42,351 nt of DNA from Zopfochytrium polystomum. Taxonomy: Eukaryota; Chytridiomycota; Chytridiomycetes; Chytridiales; Chytridiaceae. The position numbers were made by a program, and so were the translations under genes. Under the pieces are notes generated by a model, which was given only the letters and a program-made list of their open reading frames with translations, searched no databases and was not told where the DNA came from. Below, piece by piece: positions 1-9,953 of the stretch (within the stretch, counting starts at the first letter, position 1; each line of letters starts with the position of its first letter). The DNA lies in contig JAIVFJ010000431.1 of NCBI GenBank assembly GCA_025765615.1, positions 1-42,351 of the forward strand, in the 5' to 3' direction.

Positions 1-751
1 ACGGCACCGTCGCCGCGTACTTCTCCGGCGAGTGCGGCGACCTTGCGGCAGCGTACTCCCGGAAGCTTGACGACGTGGAGGAGTATTTGCGGGAGCACAG
101 GGTGCCGCAGGAGCTTCGGAGCCGCATCGCGCAGTCGATCGGAGCGCGGTATCAGGCGCGTGCGTTCAACGAACAGCGGATTTTGGCTGGATTGAATCCG
201 TCGCTGCGACAGGTTCGATTTCACCCCTCAATTTTTTTTAGCGTCCGTGTTGGATCGCAAGCACTGATGTGTACTACGTCGTTCCGCACTCAGCAAGTTT
301 TGCTGAGCAACTGCAGGCCGCTCCTGGAGTCGATCGACTTTCTTCGACTGCCGGCCGGAGACGAGCGGCAGTCATGGGTTATTCGCCAACTGTCCCTCGG
401 ACTTCGGAGCGCCGTGTTTTCTGCCGAGGAGACGGTTTACAGCGATGGGAGCCCCGGCAGCGAGATGTTCCTGGTGGTCGAAGGCGTCGCATCGGTCTGG
501 CTTGGACCCGTGCGGGTGGGGTTTTTGGAGACCGGAGGCTGGTTTGGAGGTGAATAACCTGTTTCGGTTTCCCTCCAGTGTTTTCTTTCAATGCTGATGT
601 TGTTGAATCAGAGCTCAACCTCCTCACGCCTGGCCCTCGGATCGAGACGGTCAGAGCGGTTACGACGCTGAGCTGCCTGGTTCTCGACCGGCCGACGGTC
701 CAAAGTATTGTGGACGACATTCCGGAACTAGCAGACGGCTCACGCATTTGA
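1..751 (+). CDS. Cyclic-nucleotide-binding voltage-gated ion channel (HCN/CNG/EAG type), 3' part only
   Basis: The last three exons (to 212, 294-549, 612-751) of a gene whose 5' part lies outside the window. Exon 1 encodes a C-linker (EEYLREHRVPQELRSRI then ILAGLNPSLRQ), the helices that join the last membrane segment to the ligand domain. Exons 2-3 encode a cyclic-nucleotide-binding fold: NCRPLLESI, the beta-roll stretch SPGSEMFLVVEGV, and GGWFGELNLLTPGPR followed by TVRAVTTLSCLVL. The second intron (550-611) was placed at the distal acceptor because that restores the family motif GxFFGE; the nearer acceptor would leave a 29-nt intron. The phosphate-binding Arg/Ala pair of the cassette (usually PRTA) appears as GPRIETV, so cNMP affinity is uncertain. 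The protein ends shortly after the last helix at TGA 749-751. In known relatives this is a plasma-membrane K+ or cation channel. Which subfamily cannot be said without the pore. Confidence 0.85.
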
Positions 752-1992
752 AGCGGCACCACGTAGCGACGCTGAAAGAACTCTATCTTTAAATTTTTGT
801 GGGATTGCAGCGGATTGAAGCGGTCGTAAAATTTGTTATCTAGTCCTTCTTTGAACATGGCTCATCGAGCTTGCTTGATAGGATCATTTAATTGCCCATA
901 GTGAACGGAGATATTTACCAATCTCTTGGCTGATCTCCCTGAAACCAATAGAGAAGAAATAGGGCTCGCTTTGCTGTAAAGGCAAGTGCAGGGAATATAG
1001 CCGGGACTCCCCCGTGTTTGGCGGGGAGGGGCGAGCGAAGTCTTTGTCACGAAGCTTCTGCAGGCAGGAAACTTCGGCTTGCGTCAGCGGCAGTATACTA
1101 AAAACGAGTCCAAGTTCCGCGAGCGAAAAAACAAGTCCCGCGAGCAGCTGGAATTGTAGATCGAGACACGTAAACGACTGTTGTCCTGACTTTCATTGAC
1201 GTTGGTGTTTTTTTCGTGCCCGGCCAGATATTCGAAACACGTACATAATACACTGAGAACTCCTATTTGGGGCGTCGCTTTACGTTTGGCCCCAGTGTTC
1301 CAAGGCGGTTCTATGGGCGTCCCCACCTTCTCCTCCAGGCACATTAATCTTTCGAAAGAAGGGGCTTTTGGAGCAAATTTCGGCGAGCACACTGAACTGT
1401 CTTTTTTTTAGTGCGTGAAGGGGAATCCGCTGGGCTTCGACAAACAAGTTTTCATTCGAGCAACTCAGCCTGTCGGTCAGATAGCGATTGCTATCCGGAC
1501 CAACGTCTCTTCGCTCTGAACTACTCGATCCTCTTGAAGACTATAGGAAAACATCCGAGTCGTCAAGGTAAACACCAGCGTGCGAGCGGAGTTTGATGGT
1601 GTGAGAAAGGAGGTCGTTGTTACAAAATGCAAATGTGGCTGTGAGAAAAAAAGAGAAAAGGGAGAGAAAAAATAAAGATAAAAAGTCGGGTCCGTGAGTA
1701 CCCAAAAAGCAACTCGAGCAGTAACAAATACTCTTACGTCCTCGAAGGCGACGAGGGGTGGGAAGAGGCGACTGCGCAAAAAAGAGTGGACAGGTGAAAA
1801 GGAAGAGAGTGAAAAAGGGACAGAGAGTGCGACCCCATGCAAACGCTACTTCTCAACGACAACAGAGAAAAGACTCGAGCAACACTACTCTTCATGGACA
1901 GAGAGAGAAAGACTACCAACACAACTCCGCCCGGACAGGTGACACACTGAGCAGGGGGCAGGGGAAGCAAAATGCAAGGAAAGGAAAGGCGC
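752..1992. other. Intergenic, no supported gene
   Basis: About 1.2 kb between the channel 3' end and the 3' end of the minus-strand secreted-protein gene. Base composition is mixed, with A-rich runs near 1640-1690. Short open frames exist on both strands, but none has a recognisable domain or splice structure. I see no RNA gene or repeat. Confidence 0.5.
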
Positions 1993-2598
1993 TCAGATGA
2001 ACAGCGCAGCGACTCCCGCGGCGGCGACGACGCGACCGAGGCCGAAGCCGAGACGTGGTCGGCGCCGAGTACAGGTAGTTGCCCGACTTGTTCTGCGACG
2101 CGGACGAGGCCGGGACGACGCGTATCCGCCTGCGGGGGCGGACGACGACGCCGGCGCACCGTTGCAGTTGCCGTAGGCGTCGGCACCGTACGCGCACGAG
2201 CCGGCGCCGTACGAGCCGCCGTTGCCGCCGGCGGGGGTTGTGGCCGCGACGGGGGGGACGCCGGGCGGACGCCGAGCCGCTGGACGCCGGACCGAGGAGC
2301 CGCTGCCGTTCCCGCCGTACCAATTGTTGTCGCCGCCGGCGGGGGTGGACGAAGGAGCGGCCACGGAAGTCGAGGTGGCCGAGGGCGACGAAACGGGGGC
2401 CGAGGAGCCGCTGCCGTTGCCGTATCCGTTGCCGTTGCCGTTCCGTTGCCGTTGCCGTTTCCGTTACGTATCCGTTGCCGTTGCCGCCACCGGGGCTGCG
2501 GCGGACGAGGACGAGGCGTATCCGCCGGCGGGGGCGTAGTCGGCAGAGACGGCCGAGGCGGCGAAGAGGGCGACGCGGAGGATGATCTTGGTCTGCAT
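1993..2598 (-). CDS. Low-complexity secreted, possibly GPI-anchored protein; frame disrupted
   Basis: The minus strand starts at ATG 2598-2596 with a clear signal peptide (MQTKIILRVALFAASAVSA, cleavage before DYAP). Ala/Ser/Gly/Asn-rich sequence follows, with repeated PAGGYASS units and a block of Gly-Asn codons (GGCAAC repeats, about 2400-2480). The last in-frame segment ends in a hydrophobic tail (VVAAAGVAALFI) and a stop at 1993, as in GPI-anchored wall proteins. No single frame is open throughout. A 57-nt GT-AG intron inside the Gly-Asn repeat (about 2415-2471) would join the first two parts in frame. A frame change near 2110-2130, where another frame reads NKSGNYLYSAPTTSAS, is not explained by splicing. 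A TATA box lies about 140 bp upstream. Function unknown; a cell-wall or surface role is inference from composition. Confidence 0.5.
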
Positions 2599-2735
2599 TT
2601 TCAAGGAGTTTGTTGGTTGAAGAGTGGTAGAAGATTGTTGGTCTTTTTTTCTATTTGTCTAGATTCCTAGGGAGGGTTGTAGCTGTAGTAGTAGGTTGCT
2701 GTTGGATGGAGAACGAGAGAGGGAGAGGGGGGCTC

Positions 2736-2743
2736 CTTTTATA
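2736..2743 (-). promoter_or_regulatory. TATA box of the secreted-protein gene
   Basis: TATAAAAG on the minus strand, about 140 bp upstream of the ATG at 2598. Similar boxes precede the SDR and DM9 genes at nearly the same distance from the ATG. Confidence 0.55.
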
Positions 2744-3376
2744 GGGGTCCGAAGGCATGGTGGAGATGGAGAGGGGGGAAAAAAAGCGCGGCTAATTGAT
2801 CAGAGAGACAGGTCGTCGGACAAAGAGAGAGAGAGAGCGAGAGAGAGATGCGCTGCTCGTGTGCTCGCCTTGCTTGCTTGCGCCAGATTTTTTTTTTTCC
2901 TTGATTTTTTTTTTCGTTTTTTTTTTTCTCTTGACCAACAAATCGACCGTGGAGATGGGTGAGCCGGTGGCGCATGCCGCACAACACAGATTGATTCAAA
3001 GATTTTCAATCAGTAGCGAAGGGTGGCTGTCTTTATTTCCCGATTTTTTTTTTTTTTTTCCGAGGGGGTCGTTTTGAGAATTTTGCCTTTGTTCCGTCTC
3101 CGAATGAGTGGAAAAAAAACGAACAAAAAAAAGGTTAAAAAAAACGCTTCCAAAAACGCAAGGAAAACAACAAACAAAAGAAAAATCCCAATTTGGTGCC
3201 CTGCTAAAAATGGAACTTTTCATCCCTTTTTTTTTTTGCCTCTTTTTTTTCCCGTTTTTTTTTGTTGCCTCTTGCACGTCCCCTCGCATCACTACTAGGC
3301 CCAAACATCCGAAAATTGGCTGGGTGGGTGCAAAATAACCGATCGAGTTCAATCCAAAACATATTTCAATCGCTCA
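2744..3376. other. Intergenic, homopolymer-rich
   Basis: Spacer between the RPN9 stop and the promoter of the secreted-protein gene. It contains a short GA repeat (about 2824-2848) and many T and A runs of 8-13 bases (for example 2888-2935, 3043-3060, 3228-3270). No supported coding region. Confidence 0.5.
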
Positions 3377-3559
3377 TCAGCGCGCCGCATTCCATCCACG
3401 CCAATCAACACGGTCAAAAAACACGTCGTTCGACTCTTCGCCGTTCTCCAGCGACACCACGCGCTTCTTGACCGCGATGCTCCACTCGCTCAGCCGCTGC
3501 TTTAGGAGGCGGATCTGGCTGACGTCCAGCACGCGGGGCTGCACCCACGTGATCTATTA

Positions 3560-3637
<78 letters not shown>

Positions 3638-5322
3638 GGAGCAAGAGACACGCAGAACACAGGGAAAGCAAGAGGGTGAGAGAAATAAGGAAAAAATCAT
3701 CAGAAATGGTCGTTGCCTTTCAGAAAAAGAGAAAAAAACATCAAACTTACATTGACGCACTGATCAATCTCGTCAATGCTCCCCCTGACCAAGCCCAGAC
3801 TCAGCGCCTTCATTACGAGGTGCTCGACTTCGTTGACGGCGACCCGCGTGTCCTTTGAGATCGCCGCGAACGGGAGCTTGCCGCGCTCCTCCTTGCTGCG
3901 CCGGAACACCGACTCCATCAGTGTCATCAGGCAGAGCTTCTGGCTCAAAAAGGCGACAGACTTGACGAGGAGGGGCTGCGATTTTTTTTTTTTTTTGAGA
4001 AAAAAATTGGGGGTGAGGAAAAAACAAAGAGTAGAAAGACGTTTGTTCCCCCAAACCTCGGTTTTGAACTCGGCGCTCTTTGTAATCTTTTCGTAGCCCT
4101 CGTTGTCGCCCGAGTTGAAGCAGAACAGGAACTTGCGGAGCCAGTCAAACTTTGTGTTTTGCAAAACGTCCAGGATGGGATGCATGAGCTGTGTTAAGAG
4201 AGCGAGAGAGAAAAATGTGTACTGTCAGCAAAGCGACCTCATTCCTTGTTCAAGAAACGTTTAAAAAACACCCACCAGCTCCCCAAAGTTGTACAGGCCC
4301 TCGCCGAGAAGCGCGCTCAGCGCCAGATCGTGGGCGCGCTCCAGCTTCTCCGCCGCGCTCAGATCCTCCAGCGACACCGACGACAGGAACAGCAACGCGT
4401 TGTGGTAGTACTGCGGGTACAGCGCTTTCGCCTGGGCGAGAAAAGGGGGAGAAGCAGACTCTTCCGTCAGCTTTCTATCTCTACAAAAAACCAGCCCAAA
4501 AAAAAAGCTACCTTGTAGTAATCCGCGGCAACACGGTAAAAGCTAGCATTAATAGACGGCTCAGTCCCGGGCAGCTCGTCAAGGATCTTTTCGCAACGGT
4601 CGAGGTCGTCCTTGCATGACTCGAGGTTGCCGAGGGTCAGCTTCAGGTACGCGGCCTCCATGACCGCGAGGACGTACGCATCCTTGTTGTCCTTTGCGTC
4701 CTTGAGCCGGTCGACCTGGATCTGGATGAACGCGAGGGATTTGGCGGGGTCTTTTTGGCGGTGCACGCCCGCGTGTGAGTTTCGGGAGTGTTTTAGTTTA
4801 TTTGTTAGCTCGTGTCGGAAGGTCGAAGGAAATGCCGGTACCGTTCAGGGTCCGAGCCGCTTTTGTGACGTATTGGACGAGCCGGAGCTGGTTGATCCGC
4901 TTGGCAAAGTCGACGATGAACTCGTCGTACAGAGGCACGAGGTAGGGTGCGGCGGCCGGGTCGTCGACGAAGGATTCGAGGAGGACCGTGAGCTGGTGCC
5001 AGAGTCTGAGAAGTGTTGGTTTTTTTGTTTTTTTTTTTTTTTGTATGAGGAGAAAGGTGAGAGGTCGGTTTGCGGTGGAGGGGATCAGGGAACGGGCGAG
5101 CGGGATTCGCCCACGCCCGGGGGTGTGCACATCGGTAAGATGTATCCGCGTTTTTGAGATCGCAAGCTGGGACTCTACCAAAACAACGCACTTTTTGTCG
5201 TACAGCTCCTCCATCTTTGTGAACGCGTCCTTCAACGCCTGCGTGGGGGCCGACGATCTCGATGTCTGTAAGTAGACGGTGACATCCTTGTCGATGTCCA
5301 TTGGCGCTGCGGCGGGGGCCAT
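3377..5322 (-). CDS. RPN9: 26S proteasome regulatory subunit Rpn9 / PSMD13
   Basis: A seven-exon gene on the minus strand: 5322-5192, 5005-4842, 4750-4512, 4431-4276, 4188-4057, 3975-3751, 3553-3377. Every junction is GT-AG, and the joined frame gives 407 aa, close to yeast Rpn9 (about 390) and human PSMD13 (376). Diagnostic stretches are MEELYDKKLWHQLTVLLE across the first junction, then VMEAAYLKLTLGNLESCK and FDWLRKFLFCFNSGD. The C-terminal PCI domain has LCLMTLMESVFRR, a winged-helix part with EVEHLVMKALSLGLVRG, and the terminal helix VQPRVLDVSQIRLLKQRL. Rpn9 is a non-ATPase lid subunit of the 19S particle and contacts Rpn5 and Rpn10 in known structures. The start ATG 5322 gives the usual short Ala-rich N-terminus. 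Intron 6 carries a long GA/CT microsatellite. Reading frame intact. Confidence 0.95.
3571..3635. repeat. (GA)n microsatellite in RPN9 intron 6
   Basis: About 32 uninterrupted GA dinucleotides within the last intron of RPN9. On the coding strand it reads as a CT tract just upstream of the acceptor TTAATAG and could act as an extended polypyrimidine tract. Confidence 0.9.
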
Positions 5323-6839
5323 TTTCGGTGTAAGCGGAGGGCGGGTGGGCTCTGCGCAAGAGGGTCAGATCGTCTGCGCCGCGCGTCAGGCACGCACGAG
5401 GATTGGTTGCGAATCTGGGCGCCGATTGAGACCGTTTGAAGACAGGGGACGCCTTTTATCGCGATCTGCTGCGATGGATCGGGAGGCGAACGCTGGCGCG
5501 GGGTAGCTGGTCGACTGGGCTACTCGAAAGGGCGGGTTGGGGGATGCAAGTGCTGATGCGGGAATTGGGGGGGTTGCGCGTCCCCGTTCGTGTTCGATTT
5601 TCTGACTTGGTCAAGCTGACTGGAAAACGCTGCGCCCCTGCCTTTTCCCACCCACAACGCCCCAGTGCAGACCGTACTGGGGCTCTCGACCGGCCCAACC
5701 AACTACACAGTCGTTGCAAACATCAGTGATGTCCAAAAAAGTGAATTTCGCCCGGCGCGACGCCAAATTCTAGTTCCTCCCTTCGAGGACGAGAGCGCTT
5801 CAGTGAGGAAAGCCCGGAAGCACTGGCACGTGTGGGTTGCGAAGACGGGCTTGGAGTGCGAGGGGCAGCTCTGAGCGACCACAGGCGGAAGCAGGGCCCC
5901 CGTCAGTAGGAAACCCATCCAGCCAAAGGAAGAAGGGGAAAATCGAAAAAAAAAAGGAGATAAGTGCCCCAATTTTGCAGTTTGACGTCGTTCAAAATCA
6001 TTTTATCACACAACTCTGGTTCGATCCCATCGAGAAGTTTTGGTCCGCCTTGTCAGATCTCAACAATCTTTTCAACGAAAGCCACAGAAAAAAGTGAAGA
6101 ACTGTGGCGAACATTTTCACTAAGTCCCGGAAGGCCCAGCTGTGCGGCGTTATTTTGGGATCATAACGGCCGAGGCGACGTTGCAGCTGGGTACTGTTTC
6201 GAATCCTAGCTCGGGCACTACCTTTATCGTCAAAGAAATTCTGACAATCTGCGGGTAGTTTCTGTTACTCCCTCGAAGATCACATGTTAATCCACGAGCA
6301 GTCCGACCTGATGCTGTCGATTGGAACGAATTGGCTTGGTTCAAGTCTTTCCGTCGGTTGATCCAACTCTTCCCCTGGAGCAATGGATCAGCAAGGATTC
6401 TCTGCTCGAGAGATCAGTTCTCTCATTTCTGTCGATGGGCGCTTTCTCAAGGGGAACCGATGCCTCTTCGGATCGGGTCATCGATATCGTTAGCCGCGGA
6501 GGTCAGGAGGGCGGCTCCGCGAAAGATCTATATTCGGCACGTGCAAGTCAGCTAAACGATAAAAACGCTATAATGGGACCCACCGGAATGAGGAACCAGT
6601 TGTCACTTGACACGCGAATTCCAGGGAACATGACAGGCCACTTTCCAGATCGCTCTTCTGCGTTTAAAGAGGAACGTGCAGCTACTGATCTTGGCCTCTA
6701 CTTTAGGCCTGAAATCTGGAAACTTGACAGGTTCAACCCTTAAGCCCCTAGCTCAAAAATCTCTAATTCCACTTAACACCCAAGCACAAGAGAAGATCTT
6801 GCTCGAAACCAGTCACCTGCAGCAGATTCAAGAGGAGCC
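5323..6839. other. Divergent intergenic region between RPN9 and the seven-TM gene
   Basis: About 1.5 kb separates two divergently transcribed genes, so it should hold both promoters. I see no convincing TATA box close to either start. Frames such as the minus-strand stretch at 5703-5972 are open but show no domain or splice logic. No RNA gene recognised; a few tRNA T-arm-like heptamers (near 6018 and 6194) lack paired stems. Confidence 0.5.
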
Positions 6840-7775
6840 ATGCCCGGTGGTCCAACTATTGACAACGTCCTCTACGGGGTTTCCACTGCCCTAGCCCTCC
6901 TCAACTTTGTCGGCACCACGTGGAAAGTCGCGTCCCGTCTGATTTCAAAGGACGGAGACGGAGGAAACAAGAAGGAAAGCGGAAACTACCTGTTTCTGAT
7001 CGTCGCCTTCTTGTCGAGCGTGCTCTACGCCATCAGTGCCATCATCGCGCAAATTTACCACGAGGTCCGCTTCCTCGTTCCGCAAGTCCGCTACTTTGCC
7101 GTTTACCTCATGCTCAACCTGCCCACGGCCATGCTCTACTTCCTCTACGAACGGCGCCTCTCCCTCCTCTTTTCGTTCGTCGGCAAAACCACCGCGCGAA
7201 TCTACTCAATCGTCCTCCTCACCCTCATCGCCTTCTACCTCGCGATCACCGTCTGGGTATCGTACGAGCACATTCTGTACGCCGTGAACGACTCCGAGGG
7301 CGGCTACCACGCGGAACCGCCCAACGGCGAGTACCACCTGGTGATCAACTACAGCGCCGACATGTGCATCGGCTCCGTGATCCTGATCGGCACGGCGCAC
7401 GCGTTGATCGGCACGGTCCGCGACCAGTTTTCGTCGTCAAACTCGGCGGCGATCTACCGCATCATCCTGGGGTCGGACTGCGTCAAGTACCTCGTGATCG
7501 CCGCCATCGAGGCGTACAAGACCACGTGCGCGTCCGACCCCAACGGCGTGCTCGGCACCATCCCGGAGGGCAATGGCGGCCTGCAGCACACGATCGACGC
7601 GATCAAGATCGGCCTGATGACGTTCAACCTGTTTGCGCCGGTCGCCGTCGCCCGCACCGTCGCGTCGAAGATTTCCTCAAAGTCGACCGGCGGCGGCGCG
7701 TCATCATCGGGACTCAAGTCGTCCATGTTCGGTGGCAAGGGGTCCACGGCGCCGGCTGCTGCTGAAGAAGTCTAG
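6840..7775 (+). CDS. Orphan seven-transmembrane protein
   Basis: A single-exon gene of 311 aa. Seven hydrophobic helices are visible at about residues 8-28, 49-71, 84-104, 120-142, 174-193, 207-227 and 254-274. A charged loop (SKDGDGGNKKESG) lies between helices 1 and 2, and a long loop between 4 and 5 (about 143-173). The cytoplasm-like C-tail is Ser/Gly/Lys-rich (KISSKSTGGGASSSG). Seven helices with a short N-terminus and a Ser-rich tail recall GPCR-like proteins, but I see no family motif (no DRY, no NPxxY, no retinal Lys context), so no receptor function is claimed. The ATG at 6840 is the first in frame and directly precedes helix 1; codon use is strongly C-ending, as in the other intact genes. 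The 3' end faces a possible minus-strand gene only about 40 bp away. Confidence 0.85.
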   Translation: MPGGPTIDNVLYGVSTALALLNFVGTTWKVASRLISKDGDGGNKKESGNYLFLIVAFLSSVLYAISAIIAQIYHEVRFLVPQVRYFAVYLMLNLPTAMLYFLYERRLSLLFSFVGKTTARIYSIVLLTLIAFYLAITVWVSYEHILYAVNDSEGGYHAEPPNGEYHLVINYSADMCIGSVILIGTAHALIGTVRDQFSSSNSAAIYRIILGSDCVKYLVIAAIEAYKTTCASDPNGVLGTIPEGNGGLQHTIDAIKIGLMTFNLFAPVAVARTVASKISSKSTGGGASSSGLKSSMFGGKGSTAPAAAEEV

Positions 7776-7817
7776 ATGGAAGTGGCTCGCTTGCCTTGCG
7801 CGTTTTTTATATGTTTA

Positions 7818-8146
7818 TTAGAGAATTCGTCCCAGTATTTTCTTGCGACTCTTCCTTCCATACGAGTCGGCCGCCTTTGGCGTGTCGCGATACTTTTCGC
7901 CTTCGGGAGAATGCTCGATCGAATTTGTGGCTCGAGGAATGTTTGGGGCCAGTTTTGCACTGCGAAGTGCCGCGTGTGGGGCGGGAGTGGGTGTATAAAT
8001 ACCAGCGGCCGACCGTGAGAACAAAACCATCTTGCACAGCGAGTTCAGCTTTTCAATCATTTCCGTGTCGTTCGCGGAGAGAGGGGGTTTCACGGTTTTC
8101 ACACTCGGGGTTGGTGGAGGGAGATTGTAGTTGGAGTAACTTCTTC
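7818..8146 (-). CDS. Candidate 3' exons of an unidentified gene, 5' end unresolved
   Basis: An open frame on the minus strand reads NLPPPTPSVKTVKPPLS, then NDTEMIEKLNSLCKM, and ends YGRKSRKKILGRIL with TAA at 7818-7820. A 63-nt segment (8022-7960) begins GT, ends CAG, is in frame and stop-free, and is probably an intron; removing it joins KMVF to AKLAPNIPRA. AATAAA overlaps the stop codon and may be the poly(A) signal. No ATG begins the frame and an in-frame TGA lies just upstream (about 8147), so an upstream exon is needed. The next sequence upstream on the same strand is the U2 snRNA gene. No family recognised. It could also be chance coding-like sequence in the 3' region of the convergent seven-TM gene. 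Confidence 0.35.
7994..8001 (+). promoter_or_regulatory. TATAAATA element resembling the U2 promoter box
   Basis: The plus strand reads GTATAAATACC here, the same eleven bases that surround the U2 TATA box on the other strand at 8418-8428. No snRNA consensus was recognised downstream (about 8030 onward). It also lies in the putative intron of the minus-strand candidate gene. Function uncertain. Confidence 0.25.
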
Positions 8147-8194
8147 AGACCACACAGGAAGTGTGATGTTTTCATCGACTATGAGATATAGAGT

Positions 8195-8389
8195 TTAGGC
8201 CTCAGCCGGCGGTAGTGTGAGGCCAGCGAAACCAGTGCCCGGGCCGCGACAGCAAGCTGTCGACAGCGATCGAGCTGGGGTTCAAAAATAATTGTGATAA
8301 TAGATACGCCGGCAATGCCGGCGGTTAAAGTTATCACACTTTAAAGAACAGATACTACACTTGATCTTAGCCAATAGGCCAGAGAGGAT
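8195..8389 (-). ncRNA. U2 spliceosomal snRNA
   Basis: On the minus strand the RNA starts near 8389 and contains GGCTAAGATCAAGTGTAGTA, the near-invariant U2 5' block. It includes the branch-site recognition GUAGUA (8358-8353) and the stem I region with GGCC/GGCU pairing. Next come stem-loop IIa (UUAAAG...CUUUAA), stem IIb (CCGCCGGC AUU GCCGGCG) and a U-rich Sm site (AUUAUUUUUGAA, about 8292-8281). Two 3' stem-loops follow; the last is a perfect GGCCUCA/UGAGGCC hairpin ending near 8198. The length of about 195 nt matches typical U2 (about 190). In the spliceosome U2 pairs with the intron branch point and with U6. A TATA box sits about 31-38 bp upstream of the 5' end, as expected for a polymerase II snRNA promoter in fungi. 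The 3' end is set by the terminal hairpin and may be off by a few bases. Confidence 0.95.
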
Positions 8390-8419
8390 TGTAAAGAACA
8401 CCGAAATGAGCGGCGGCGG

Positions 8420-8427
8420 TATTTATA
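8420..8427 (-). promoter_or_regulatory. TATA box of the U2 snRNA gene
   Basis: TATAAATA on the minus strand at -38 to -31 relative to the inferred U2 5' end at 8389. This is the expected position for a TATA element. Confidence 0.8.
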
Positions 8428-8823
8428 CGATTTACCGGGGTTGAATGGCTGCGGACTGCGGCCGGAGAAATTGCCACAGCCCGAACCAACGCAGACATTT
8501 GTTCCAACTTCAATAATTGGAGAACCACGTCGTTCGGCCAGGATTCCGTCGTTTTGCTCAATCTGCTGCTGCCCCGAATCGCTCGCTGACCCCGCGTAGC
8601 AATTGTCCTTTACAACTCGGACTTGAGACGGCCCGGACAGCTGGGGGAAGACCCATTGCACAACGCGTTTGTGCGAGACTGAACTTGCCGAGTCAAAGTC
8701 CGTTGGGGGGCCAGTGGCAGCGCTCGCAGCGGCATCAACTCCTTTTTGCTTTTCCCACATTGTCCTTCTTCTTGAGAGGCTGCCCTCAATCAGCTACAAC
8801 CGACAAGCGACGGCCCGCCAGTC

Positions 8824-9147
8824 ATGCAGTCCGTCACTCCAGTTCTCGTTAATTGCACCCTCTTTCAGACTGCCACAAGCCCATCACCAAACACTAGCCC
8901 AATCAACCTGCAGCGGCGCATTCATCTGTCCACCACCGGCCTGCTCACTCTCATCGCAGCCACCTGCGCCTACCGCGAACGTGGAGTCAAGGGCCAGGCC
9001 ACACTTGGCGTTCCGCATGCAAAAATTCACACACCTCTCAACAAGGCAATTCGCTCTCACTTTCACACCATCCTTACCGATTCCCTGTCCCAGGCTTGGA
9101 TGAGGTTTTGGCCGGATTGTGGTGCGGTGCAGGGTCGATGTTTTTGA
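8824..9147 (+). CDS. Weak candidate small ORF
   Basis: An open frame of 107 codons on the plus strand with C-ending codons in its middle part (for example STTGLLTLIAATCAYRER and KIHTPLNKAIRSHFH). No domain or clear membrane segment beyond a short hydrophobic stretch. The 3' part runs into a TG microsatellite flank. GC-rich DNA here is open in several frames, so this may be chance; a spliced form ending at the GT near 9103 is possible. Confidence 0.2.
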   Translation: MQSVTPVLVNCTLFQTATSPSPNTSPINLQRRIHLSTTGLLTLIAATCAYRERGVKGQATLGVPHAKIHTPLNKAIRSHFHTILTDSLSQAWMRFWPDCGAVQGRCF

Positions 9148-9173
9148 TGCTGTTAGATGGGACCTAGAGTGAA

Positions 9174-9207
9174 TGTGTGTGTGTGTGTGTGTCTGTGTGT
9201 GTGTGTA
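9174..9207. repeat. (TG)n microsatellite
   Basis: Seventeen near-perfect TG units with one CT interruption. Confidence 0.9.
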
Positions 9208-9945
9208 ATTGGGTGGGTGGCACGGTTCTCGATCCCCGATCGAATGCTCGCTGTTGCGTAAGCTTGCTCGTGGCACAACCCACGAGGCCTATCGAGACTT
9301 TCCTGCATGGATCACAATTATGCGCATTGGGGAATGTTGTCCTGCTGCCCATTTTCGGGAATGTGTTGTCTCGTTCGTGCCGACGACGCTGTCTTTTGCT
9401 CTCTGTCTCTATTGCTCTCCCCCATTGCGCACAGCTGGCATATTACATATCCAAAGCAGTGGGGCCAATGATTGAGTCGAATCGAACAATGGGAAGGGAA
9501 AGGACACAGTGCCCACACACTTATCGCGCAACGTTATCAACCTGTTTGTGCCTCACAGAACAGGAATCTGCCAGCTATCAGATTTACAGAGACAACAAAA
9601 CAACAGGAGACAACTAAACTGCCGCATTTGGCAATTCACAAACGGTGCGCATGGCATGGTGAACGGACTCGGGCGCTTTACAGATGGAGCCAAGCTTTCT
9701 GGAAGATGCCGTGATAGTAAATACTAATGGGCTGGCTCCGTCGCTGTGACGACTCACCCAAGGACATGTCTTCTGACAGTCTGTCTGCCGGTCTGCCCGC
9801 CCCTGTTCGTCATTTACTCCGTCACGCGCGCTGTCCTCTTCGATTGTCTCGCTCAAGAAAGAGACAACAGATAGAATGGAAGACACACCAGTCGTACTCT
9901 ACACACACACACACACACACGCAGCCAACAGTGCCTGCAAGGCGG
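9208..9945. other. Intergenic upstream of the OPT gene
   Basis: No supported gene. Contains a CA dinucleotide run (about 9901-9920) just before the TATA box of the OPT transporter gene. Confidence 0.5.
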
Positions 9946-9953
9946 TATAAGAA
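9946..9953 (+). promoter_or_regulatory. TATA-like box of the OPT gene
   Basis: TATAAGAA about 190 bp upstream of the ATG at 10137, followed by a long CT-rich leader (about 9962-10045), a layout often seen in fungal promoters. Confidence 0.45.

Noticed and set aside
1734..2670. Long open frames on both strands through the GC-rich repeat region
   Set aside because: Shadows of the low-complexity Gly/Asn/Ser gene; only the minus-strand start has a signal peptide and TATA box.
5703..5972. Minus-strand frame with a signal-peptide-like start (MGFLLTGALLPPVVA)
   Set aside because: No stable downstream frame, domain or splice structure; probably chance in the RPN9 upstream region.
6010..6210. tRNA-like T-arm heptamers (GGTTCGATCCC, TTTCGAATCC)
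   Set aside because: The flanks do not form the 5-bp T stem, and no acceptor or anticodon arm fits.
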